Assembly (NCBI GenBank): GCA_964653555.1
Contig: CAZZFT010000082.1
Span: forward strand, 1-22,515
DNA length: 22,515 bases
Origin: JAHEJV01 sp964653555
Lineage (GTDB): Bacteria > Myxococcota_A > UBA9160 > SMWR01
Reading direction: 5' to 3'
In this document: one piece after another, positions 1-6,373 of the stretch
Layout of the letters: every line of letters starts with the position of its first letter
Numbering within the stretch: position 1 is the stretch's first letter
Made by a program: the position numbers and the translations under genes
Notes under the pieces: model-generated
Told to the model about the DNA's origin: nothing
What the model saw: only the letters and a program-made list of their open reading frames with translations
Database searches by the model: none

Positions 1-1
1 C

Positions 2-355
2 GGCGAGCGGATCGGCGAGTCCGACGAGGCCCGGCACGCGCTGCGGATCCAGCTCAAGAAGCTGCGCTACGGCGGCGAGTTCTTCCGGGACCTGTTCCCG
101 AACCGGCACGCGAAGCGCTACCTGCGCCGGATCGCCGGGGCCCAGGGATCGCTCGGCCGGATGAACGACGTGGCCACCGCCCACCGGATCCTGGAGACGC
201 TGCTCGCGCGTCTCGGCGAGGAGCGCGCGCCCGCCCACGACCGCGCGGCGGGCTTCGTGGAGGGGTGGACGGCGCAGATCGCGCGCGCCGAGCTCGACGC
301 GGTGGCCGCCGCCTGGGACCGGCTGAGCAACGCGCGTCCCTTCTGGCGCGACTAG
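2..355 (+). CDS. CHAD-domain protein, C-terminal part (5' end outside window)
   Basis: The frame is open from the left edge to a TAG at 353-355, giving about 117 C-terminal residues. Seen: HALRIQLKKLRYGGEFFRDLF near the start of the visible part, then an RYLRRIAGAQGSLGRMND segment. Both are typical of the helical CHAD (conserved histidine alpha-helical domain) fold, with basic residues and a His lining its surface. Known of the family: CHAD domains bind inorganic polyphosphate and are often found near phosphate or polyphosphate genes. Some are fused to a CYTH triphosphatase domain, but the N-terminus is not visible here, so such a fusion cannot be judged. It is followed by a 129-base gap carrying a Pho-box-like repeat, so the next gene probably has its own promoter. 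Family call is firm; cellular role is inferred. Confidence 0.85.
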   Translation, partial: GERIGESDEARHALRIQLKKLRYGGEFFRDLFPNRHAKRYLRRIAGAQGSLGRMNDVATAHRILETLLARLGEERAPAHDRAAGFVEGWTAQIARAELDAVAAAWDRLSNARPFWRD

Positions 356-380
356 GGCGGTCGCCGGCACCGCGGGCGCG

Positions 381-396
381 TTCACGCATTCGTCAC
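381..396 (+). promoter_or_regulatory. Pho-box-like direct repeat upstream of TonB operon
   Basis: TTCAC at 381-385 and GTCAC at 392-396 start exactly 11 bases apart. This is the spacing of the two half-repeats of a PhoB box (7-base repeats with 4-base spacers). The same pair recurs before the porin gene and pstS, and as CTCAC/GTCAC before the beta-helix gene. No convincing -10 element follows. Probable PhoB-type activator site for the operon starting at 485. Confidence 0.6.
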
Positions 397-446
397 GGAT
401 CCGCCCCCGAGAGCCCCTCAATCGCCGCGCAAGCGCAACGGTTCCG

Positions 447-458
447 TCACGTACGTGA
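447..458. promoter_or_regulatory. Perfect 12-base palindrome TCACGTACGTGA
   Basis: TCACGTACGTGA reads identically on both strands. It lies 27 bases before the chosen start of the DUF3450-like gene and contains another TCAC half-site. It could be an operator for a dimeric regulator, or a chance extension of a TCACGT motif. Function unknown. Confidence 0.35.
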
Positions 459-484
459 ATCGGCGCTTGCATACGCTCCGCGCC

Positions 485-1270
485 ATGGTGCATTCCCGTG
501 TCGTTGCGGCGTCCGTGTGCGCGGCCGCGATCGCGCTCGTCGCCGTCTCCTCCCACGCCGCGCCGGAGGCGGAGGCGGTCGGGGCGTTCAAGACGAAGAT
601 CGCGAAGTGGGTCGAGACGCGTCGCATCCTCTCCGAGGAGAGCTCGGGCTGGGAGGAGCAGCGCCAGACCCTCGAGGCTACGCGGGAGCTGCTGCGCCAG
701 CAGAAGAAGAGCCTCGAGGCCGACCTCGCCGAGCTCCGGGAGTCGAGCACCGCCGCCGACGACGAGCGCGGCGAGCTGGTCCTCGACCGCGACGAGTTCC
801 AGCAGGCGAGCGCGGTGCTCGAGAAGGAGATCCGCGTCATGGAGGAGCAGGTGCTGGCGCTCGCGCCCCGGCTTCCCGAGCCCCTCCAGCAGAAGCTCGA
901 GCCGTTGCTGGTGCAGATCCCCGACGACCCCGAGCGCACGCGGATCCAGCTCGGCCAGCGTCTGATGAACGTGCTCGGCGTGCTGGCCCAGGCCGAGAAG
1001 TGGAACGGCACCGCCACCCTGGTCGGGGAGACGCGCGCCGTCGGCGAGGGCGGGCAGAAGGTGTCGGTGCGCACGCTGTACTGGGGCCTCGGCCAGGCCA
1101 TCTACGTCGATGCCCAGGGCGACGTCGCCGGAATCGGACGGCCGGGACCCGACGGCTGGCAGTTCGTCGACGATCCCGACCTCGCCCACGACGCAGAGCT
1201 GCTGCTCGACATCTACGAGGGCAACACCGACGCGATCGAGTTCGTCCCGCTGCCGGTCGCCACGAAGTGA
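485..1270 (+). CDS. DUF3450-like periplasmic coiled-coil protein of a TonB system
   Basis: 261 residues. The ATG at 485 is chosen because it begins a clean signal peptide (MVHSRVVAASVCAAAIALVAVSSHA); a GTG at 455 in frame would add a 10-residue leader. Neither has a clear Shine-Dalgarno. Residues about 35-140 are rich in Glu, Leu, Gln and Arg with heptad character, so a long coiled coil is likely. The C-terminal part (about 180-255) is a compact domain with TLYWGLGQAIYVDAQGDVAGI. First gene of a tight operon with TtpC/ExbB/ExbD/TonB/TPR genes. In Vibrio TonB2 loci a DUF3450 gene takes this same position. Inference: a periplasmic accessory that scaffolds or couples the TonB motor. The DUF3450 assignment rests on coiled-coil layout and position, not on a profile search. 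Its C-terminal domain resembles part of the next protein (see findings). Confidence 0.75.
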   Translation: MVHSRVVAASVCAAAIALVAVSSHAAPEAEAVGAFKTKIAKWVETRRILSEESSGWEEQRQTLEATRELLRQQKKSLEADLAELRESSTAADDERGELVLDRDEFQQASAVLEKEIRVMEEQVLALAPRLPEPLQQKLEPLLVQIPDDPERTRIQLGQRLMNVLGVLAQAEKWNGTATLVGETRAVGEGGQKVSVRTLYWGLGQAIYVDAQGDVAGIGRPGPDGWQFVDDPDLAHDAELLLDIYEGNTDAIEFVPLPVATK

Positions 1271-1337
1271 CGGATTCCGCGCTCTCCGGTCCTGAACGCC
1301 CAGCCACGCCACCCGCCAACCCCTACGGCCACCACCG

Positions 1338-2777
1338 ATGAAGAGACTGTCGACTCACGGGATCGTCGCCGCGCTGTGCGCGGCGGCCGTCGCGGCCGAA
1401 GCCGCGTCCGCCCCCAGCTTCGAGAGCGCGAGCCAGGAGATCGACCAGCGCCTGGAGCAGTCCCTGCGCGAGCTGGCCGCGACCCGGGACCGGATCGCGA
1501 AGGAGAAGGTCCCGCTGTCGAAGTCCGTCGCCCAGCTCGAGAGCGACGTGCTGAAGCTGCGCCAGGACCGAACCCAGCTCTTGAAGGCGCGCGACAGCCG
1601 GACGATCGACCTCACCTCCCTGCGCCGCCATGTCGAGCTCCTGGGCGAGCAGGAGGACTTCGTCAAGAGCCGGCTCAACGAGTTCGTGCGCGACTTCGAG
1701 AGCCGCCTCGACATCAGCGAGCTGCCCCGCTACGAGCAGGCGACGGCGGCCGCGAAGCTGGCCGACAAGAACGCCAACCTCGACGCCGAAGGAAAGCGCG
1801 GCGCCCAGCTCGAGGTGGTGAACGTCGCGCTCGACCGCCTCGACCGGCAGCTGGGCGGGGACGTCTACCCGGGCTCGGCGCTCTCCCCCGACGGTGTGCT
1901 CACCGAGGGCACCTTCGTCGCCCTCGGCCCGACCGTCTTCTACGCCAGCGGCGACGGCGAGGTCGCCGGTCTGGTCGAGACCCGGGTCAACGCCGCCGAT
2001 CCCGTCGTGGTCCCGCTTCCGGGGGGTCTCGGGGACGGGATCGCCCAGCTGGCGAGCACCGGCCAGGGCGTCCTCCCCTTCGACGCCACCCTCGGCAAGG
2101 CGCTGAAGGTGGAGAAGGCGCACAAGACGCTCCTCCAGCACATCGACGACGGCGGGCCCGTCGGCTACGCGATCGTGGTGCTCGGGATTGCGGCGCTCGC
2201 GCTCACCGCCTTCAAGTGCGTCGAGATCCTGCGCTTCCCCGTCGCCGACCCCGAGGACGTCGACACCGTGCTCGGCGAGCTCGCGAAGGGCAACACCGAG
2301 GCGGCGCGCTGGCAGGCCCAGCGCGTCGAGGGCGTCGCGGGCGAGATGCTGGTGACCGGCGTGGAGCACGCGGGCGAGAAGCGCGGTGTCATCGAGGAGC
2401 TGCTCTTCGAGAAGATCCTGCGCGTGCGGCCGATCCTGGAGCGCTATCTGCCCTTCCTCGCGATCACCGCCGCCGCCGCGCCGCTGCTCGGCCTGCTCGG
2501 CACGGTGGTCGGCATGATCCGCACCTTCCAGCTGATCACGATCTTCGGTACGGGCGACGCGAAGAGCCTCTCCTCGGGCATCTCCGAGGCCCTGATCACC
2601 ACGGCCGAGGGTCTGATCGTGGCGATCCCCGTGCTGATCCTGCACGGGACGCTGTCGCGCATGGCCAAGCGGAAGCTGGGGCTGCTCGAAGAGCTGTCGG
2701 TCGCCTTCGTCAACGGGGTCGCGGCGATCAAGCACCGCGCCGCTCCGGCGGGCGCGTCCGGCGGCGTCGATGACTGA
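1338..2777 (+). CDS. ttpC: TtpC-like long ExbB/TolQ/MotA-family protein
   Basis: 479 residues, about twice the length of a standard ExbB. A signal peptide (MKRLSTHGIVAALCAAAVAAEAASA) leads a periplasmic part. Residues about 30-130 form a predicted coiled coil, followed by a globular module with GTFVALGPTVFYASGDGEVAGL at about 191-212. The membrane domain is typical of MotA/TolQ/ExbB: TM1 at about 274-295, TM2 at about 371-397 with AAAPLLGLLGTVVGMIRTF, and TM3 at about 418-440 with SEALITTAEGLIVAIP. Known: in Vibrio, TtpC is an extra ExbB-like component required with ExbB2-ExbD2-TonB2 for energising some receptors. It overlaps the next gene by 8 bases, implying translational coupling. It probably joins or contacts the proton-driven ExbB-ExbD motor in the inner membrane. 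Confidence 0.85.
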   Translation: MKRLSTHGIVAALCAAAVAAEAASAPSFESASQEIDQRLEQSLRELAATRDRIAKEKVPLSKSVAQLESDVLKLRQDRTQLLKARDSRTIDLTSLRRHVELLGEQEDFVKSRLNEFVRDFESRLDISELPRYEQATAAAKLADKNANLDAEGKRGAQLEVVNVALDRLDRQLGGDVYPGSALSPDGVLTEGTFVALGPTVFYASGDGEVAGLVETRVNAADPVVVPLPGGLGDGIAQLASTGQGVLPFDATLGKALKVEKAHKTLLQHIDDGGPVGYAIVVLGIAALALTAFKCVEILRFPVADPEDVDTVLGELAKGNTEAARWQAQRVEGVAGEMLVTGVEHAGEKRGVIEELLFEKILRVRPILERYLPFLAITAAAAPLLGLLGTVVGMIRTFQLITIFGTGDAKSLSSGISEALITTAEGLIVAIPVLILHGTLSRMAKRKLGLLEELSVAFVNGVAAIKHRAAPAGASGGVDD

Positions 2778-3351
2778 GATCTGGCGGATCTGGCTCTCGG
2801 GCGGGTGGGTGATGATCCCGCTCTTCGCCTGTGCGGTGCTGCTCTACGCCCAGGCCTTCCAGCTGATCGGCTACGTGCGGCGCGTCCGCCTCGACGATCG
2901 CCGGGCTCCGCAGTGGTTCCAGTGGGTGCGCTCCCCCGACCAGGCCCAGGGTCGGGTCGCCGAGATCATCCGCTACACCCAGTCCGACGTGTCCTCGGCG
3001 AAGCAGGTGCGCAACCGCTTCGACGAGATCCGCTCCTCCCTGCTGGCGCTGATCGAGCGGCGCACGCGCTTCGTCAGCATGCTGGTCGGGGCCGCGCCCC
3101 TGCTGGGCCTGCTGGGAACGGTGCTCGGCATGCTGCGCACCTTCTTCGGACTCGCCAGCAGCGGCGGGGCGGAGACGGCCAACGTCGTAGCCGCGGGCAT
3201 CTCCGAGGCGCTCGTCACCACCCAGGCCGGTCTCACGGTGGCGCTTCCAGGCCTGTTCCTGGTGATGATCGTGCAGCGACAGCGCCACCAGCTCGAGGCC
3301 CAGCTCGCGCGCTTGGAGACGCTCACGCTCACCCATTTCCGCTTCGAGTAG
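2770..3351 (+). CDS. exbB: ExbB-type proton-channel subunit
   Basis: 193 residues, a short standard member of the MotA/TolQ/ExbB family. TM1 is at about 10-34, TM2 at about 103-127 (GAAPLLGLLGTVLGMLRTFFGL) and TM3 at about 146-168 (SEALVTTQAGLTVALPGLFLVMIVQ). The Gly-rich TM2 and the Thr-containing TM3 match the family's conserved core. In known systems ExbB pentamers surround two ExbD helices and use proton motive force to drive TonB. The start overlaps the stop of the ttpC-like gene by 8 bases. Two ExbD genes follow directly, and the closest functional relative in gene order is Vibrio ExbB2. TolQ is unlikely because no tolA, tolB or pal is adjacent. Confidence 0.92.
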   Translation: MTEIWRIWLSGGWVMIPLFACAVLLYAQAFQLIGYVRRVRLDDRRAPQWFQWVRSPDQAQGRVAEIIRYTQSDVSSAKQVRNRFDEIRSSLLALIERRTRFVSMLVGAAPLLGLLGTVLGMLRTFFGLASSGGAETANVVAAGISEALVTTQAGLTVALPGLFLVMIVQRQRHQLEAQLARLETLTLTHFRFE

Positions 3352-3363
3352 GAGGAGGTCGCG

Positions 3364-3762
3364 ATGGCCCGACGCAGCATCCTGGAACGGGACGAGGAGA
3401 CGAAGATCGATCTCGCGCCGATGATCGACTGTGTCTTCATCCTGCTGATCTTCTTCATCGTGACGACGGTATTCGTCGAGGAGCAGGGGCTCCAGGTGAG
3501 CAAGCCCGACGCCGCCGCCGCCAGCCCGGAAGAGAAGAACAACGTGGCGATCGACATCAACGCGGCGGGGAAGATCCTCTACCAAGGCAAGGAGATCGCC
3601 CTCGCCGACGTCACCAACGTGGTGAAGGCGAACCTGGACGATCCCGAGACGCCGGTGGTGATCCGCGCCAGCGAGAAGTCCAGCCACGGAACCTTCATCG
3701 GCGTGTGGGACGCTGCGAAGCGCGGCGGCGCCCAGGCGCTCAGCTTCAGCACGGTCAACTGA
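3364..3762 (+). CDS. exbD: ExbD-type proton-channel subunit, first copy
   Basis: 132 residues with a strong purine-rich ribosome binding site (AGGAGGAGG) before the ATG. One N-terminal membrane helix, LAPMIDCVFILLIFFIVTT at residues 17-35, carries the expected single acidic residue, Asp22, equivalent to the essential proton-carrying Asp of ExbD/TolR. The rest (about 40-132) is the periplasmic domain. It lies between exbB and a second exbD. The membrane-helix coding sequence is almost identical to that of the next gene, whereas the periplasmic domains differ at most positions. Confidence 0.93.
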   Translation: MARRSILERDEETKIDLAPMIDCVFILLIFFIVTTVFVEEQGLQVSKPDAAAASPEEKNNVAIDINAAGKILYQGKEIALADVTNVVKANLDDPETPVVIRASEKSSHGTFIGVWDAAKRGGAQALSFSTVN

Positions 3763-3779
3763 CCCGGTCCCCCCGAGCC

Positions 3780-4184
3780 ATGTCGCGACGCACCCTCGTG
3801 AGCGAAGAAGACGAGTCGACCTCCATCGACCTGGCGCCGATGATCGACTGCGTCTTCATCCTGCTGATCTTCTTCATCGTCACCACCGTCTTCGTCGAGG
3901 AGCCGGGGGTCGAGATCGACAAGCCCGACGCGACGGTCGACGCCCAGCTCGAGAAGAACAGCATCATCATCGCGGTCACGGCCGACAACAAGGTGATCTA
4001 CGGCGGCAAGGAGCTGGGCGTGGCGGGCGTCGGCGCGCGCGTGCGCCAGCTGCTCAGCAAGGACGATCTCCCCGTGATCATCCAGGCCGACGCGAAGGCC
4101 GAGCACGGCGTCTTCTCGGCGGTGTGGAGCGAGGTGAAGAACTCCGGAGCCAAGAAGATCAGCGTCTCCACGCGCAACGACTGA
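3780..4184 (+). CDS. exbD: ExbD-type proton-channel subunit, second copy
   Basis: 134 residues from the ATG at 3780, 17 bases after the first exbD. The membrane helix LAPMIDCVFILLIFFIVTT is identical to that of the first copy and again holds the essential Asp (about residue 22). The periplasmic part (VEIDKPDATVDAQLEKNSIIIAV onward) has the same fold pattern but is clearly diverged. Both copies look intact. Inference: a heteromeric ExbD pair inside one ExbB or ExbB/TtpC channel, or two interchangeable ExbDs for different partners. The weak spacer before the ATG suggests translation is coupled to the preceding gene. Confidence 0.93.
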   Translation: MSRRTLVSEEDESTSIDLAPMIDCVFILLIFFIVTTVFVEEPGVEIDKPDATVDAQLEKNSIIIAVTADNKVIYGGKELGVAGVGARVRQLLSKDDLPVIIQADAKAEHGVFSAVWSEVKNSGAKKISVSTRND

Positions 4185-4192
4185 GTCCCTCG

Positions 4193-4852
4193 ATGTCCAC
4201 CACCTTCCACCCGCCGACCGAGAAGAAGGAGCTGCCCCGCAGCGTGCTGCTCGGGGTGCTGTGCGCGTTCGTGCTCTTCGTCGTGATGGCGCTGGCGCAG
4301 ATGATCGGCGAGGTGAAGCCGCCCGAGCACCAGATCGAGGAGACGCTGGTCGCCTACGTGCCGCCGGCGGTGGACGAGATCGAGGAGGAGAAGCCCCCGC
4401 CGCCCGAGGAGGAGGAGCCGCCGCCCGAGCTCGAGGAGGAGCCCCCCCAGCTCTCGCTCGACCAGCTCGACATCGCGCTGAATCCGGGCACCGGCGGAGC
4501 GATCACCGGCGACTTCGGCCTGCCGACGATCGCGACCACGTCGAAGGATCTCGGCACCGAGGACTTCGTCGACTTCTCCGACCTCGACCAGCTGCCGCGG
4601 CCGATCGGCGTCTCCGGCTTCAACTTTCCACGCCGTCTCAAGAAGCAGAAGGTGAACGGGAAGATCTACCTGCTGATCCAGCTCGACGAGTCGGGGAAGG
4701 TGATCAGCGCGAAGGTCGACTCCTCGAGCCTGCCCGACTTCGACGACTTCGTCGTCGGCGAGGTGCGGCGCTGGAAGTTCACGCCTCCCACGAAGGGAGG
4801 GCAGCCGGTGCGCGCCCAGGCGCGGCTGCCGATCCCGATCCACATCCAGTAG
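4193..4852 (+). CDS. tonB: TonB, TonB2-like with acidic proline linker
   Basis: 219 residues from the ATG at 4193, 8 bases after exbD. Cytosolic tail 1-16, one membrane anchor at about 17-39 (SVLLGVLCAFVLFVVMALAQMI), then a short linker of alternating Glu and Pro runs at about 62-87. The C-terminal domain at about 142-219 is FNFPRRLKKQKVNGKIYLLIQLDESGKVISAKVDSS followed by VRRWKFTPPTKGGQPVRA, the standard TonB C-terminal beta fold that grips receptor TonB boxes. Classic TonB linkers mix Pro with both Glu and Lys; here they are almost wholly Glu/Pro. With ExbB and the ExbDs it should power the receptor encoded just downstream at 6374-9871. Confidence 0.9.
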   Translation: MSTTFHPPTEKKELPRSVLLGVLCAFVLFVVMALAQMIGEVKPPEHQIEETLVAYVPPAVDEIEEEKPPPPEEEEPPPELEEEPPQLSLDQLDIALNPGTGGAITGDFGLPTIATTSKDLGTEDFVDFSDLDQLPRPIGVSGFNFPRRLKKQKVNGKIYLLIQLDESGKVISAKVDSSSLPDFDDFVVGEVRRWKFTPPTKGGQPVRAQARLPIPIHIQ

Positions 4853-4860
4853 GACCCATC

Positions 4861-6285
4861 ATGAAGATCCAGGACCCCAGACGCGTCGCGCTGCTCGTCG
4901 CGCTCTTCGCGACCGCCGGCGCGGGACTCGCCGCCTCCGCCGAGGAGCCGGCCGCGGCCGTCGCGGCCGCTCCGCCATCGGCACCGGCTGCGGCGTCGAC
5001 GGAGAAGCCGAAGTCGGTGTTCCAGGACCCGGAGTGGCGCGCGCGCTTCCTCGGCAGCTACGGCTTCCTGTCCGGAGCCGAGCCCGAGATCTCGCCGCGG
5101 GAGCTGGATCTCCTGCGCGAGGTGATCGACCTGATGCAGGCGAATCCGCGCGCCGCCGCCGCGCGCCTCACCGGCGAGGTGGGCCCGCAGAGCAGCGCCG
5201 CCCTGGACTTCATCCTGGCCAACCTCCAGTTCCAGAACGGCGACCTGGACGCGGCGGTGACGAGCTACGAGAGCGCGCTGAAGAAATTCCCGGACTTCCG
5301 CCGCGCCCACAAGAACCTGGGCCTGCTGCACGTGCAGCGCGGCGAGCTCCCGCTGGCGGTCCCTCACCTGTCGCGCGCGATCGAGCTCGGCGACCGCGAC
5401 GGGCGCAACTACGGCCTGCTCGGCTTCGCCTACCTCGACCAGGAGAACTACATCGCCGCAGAGCAGGCCTACCGCAGCGCGATCCTCCAGGAGCCGGAGA
5501 CGAAGGACTGGCAGCTCGGGCTGGCCCGCTCGCTCCTGGCCCAGGAGAAGTACCTGGACGCGGCCTCCCTGTTCGAGACCCTGCTCGCGGCCGATCCGAA
5601 CGACACGACCGTGTGGATGCTCCAGGCCAATGCCTACGTCGGTCTGGACCGGCCGCTCGACGCAGCCGTCGACCTCGAGGCCGTGCGTGCCCTCGGCAAG
5701 GCGCAGACCAGCAGCCTGACCCTGCTCGGCGACATCTACATGAACGCCGGCATGTACGAGCTGGCGAAGAGCGCCTATCAGGAGGTGATCCGCAGCGACG
5801 AGAAGGGGACCCAGTTTCCGACCGCCTACCGGGCGGCGGAGCTCCTGATCCGCACGCGCTCCTACGGCGAGGCCCAGCAGCTGCTGGCCTCGATCGACCG
5901 GCGCTACACGGACCTGCCGGCTGAGGACGAGCTCGAGGTGCTGACGCTGAAGGCGAAGCTGGCGCGCGGGCAGGGTCGCGCCCAGGAGGCCGCTCCGCTG
6001 CTCGAATCGATCGTCGAGCGCGACGGCACGCGCGGCGACGCGCTGCTCGAGCTGGCCGACTACTACAAGGAGAAGGGCGACGCCGAGCGCGCGCTCCTGA
6101 TGGTGGAGCGCGCCGAGAAGATCGAGGCCTACGAGCACCAGGCGCTGCTCGTCCGCGCGGAGCTGCTGGTCGCGGCGCGCGACTACGCCCAGGCGGCGGA
6201 GGTGCTCCGGCGGGCGCTCGAGATCAAGCCCGAGCCGCGGGTGGAGCAGTTCCTGGCGCGCGTCGAGGATGCGGCGCGCGGCTGA
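4861..6285 (+). CDS. Exported TPR protein of the TonB operon
   Basis: 474 residues from the ATG at 4861. The N-terminal signal peptide (MKIQDPRRVALLVALFATAGAGLAASA) is followed by an Ala/Pro-rich stretch. From about residue 110 to the end there are repeated helical pairs with TPR-style spacing, for example GDLDAAVTSYESALKKFPD, GELPLAVPHLSRAIELGD, ENYIAAEQAYRSAILQEPE, EKYLDAASLFETLLAADPN and RDYAQAAEVLRRALEIKPE. Known: Vibrio TonB2 operons end with a TPR gene, and its product acts with the TonB2 machinery. It probably organises the complex in the periplasm. It is the last gene of the tight operon; an 88-base gap with possible Pho-type repeats separates it from the receptor gene. Confidence 0.88.
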   Translation: MKIQDPRRVALLVALFATAGAGLAASAEEPAAAVAAAPPSAPAAASTEKPKSVFQDPEWRARFLGSYGFLSGAEPEISPRELDLLREVIDLMQANPRAAAARLTGEVGPQSSAALDFILANLQFQNGDLDAAVTSYESALKKFPDFRRAHKNLGLLHVQRGELPLAVPHLSRAIELGDRDGRNYGLLGFAYLDQENYIAAEQAYRSAILQEPETKDWQLGLARSLLAQEKYLDAASLFETLLAADPNDTTVWMLQANAYVGLDRPLDAAVDLEAVRALGKAQTSSLTLLGDIYMNAGMYELAKSAYQEVIRSDEKGTQFPTAYRAAELLIRTRSYGEAQQLLASIDRRYTDLPAEDELEVLTLKAKLARGQGRAQEAAPLLESIVERDGTRGDALLELADYYKEKGDAERALLMVERAEKIEAYEHQALLVRAELLVAARDYAQAAEVLRRALEIKPEPRVEQFLARVEDAARG

Positions 6286-6298
6286 CCGCACTTCGCCC

Positions 6299-6336
6299 TT
6301 CACACAATCGCCTCGATTCGCTCACGGGAACGTCGA
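6299..6336 (+). promoter_or_regulatory. Weak 11-base-phased Pho-like repeats before the receptor gene
   Basis: TTCAC at 6299-6303, CTCAC at 6321-6325 and GTCGA at 6332-6336 keep an 11-base register, with a poor GCCTC at 6310-6314. A possible -10, TACGGT, is at 6358-6363. This is weaker than the other four sites. Read-through from the TonB operon is an alternative. Confidence 0.35.
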
Positions 6337-6373
6337 ACCGGATCGGGGCTCTGCCGGTACGGTGCGCCCCCGA

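Noticed and set aside
2770..4852. TolQ-TolR-TolA cell-envelope system
   Set aside because: No tolB or pal nearby, the last protein has a TonB rather than TolA C-terminus, and TtpC, DUF3450-like and TPR partners indicate a TonB2-type operon.
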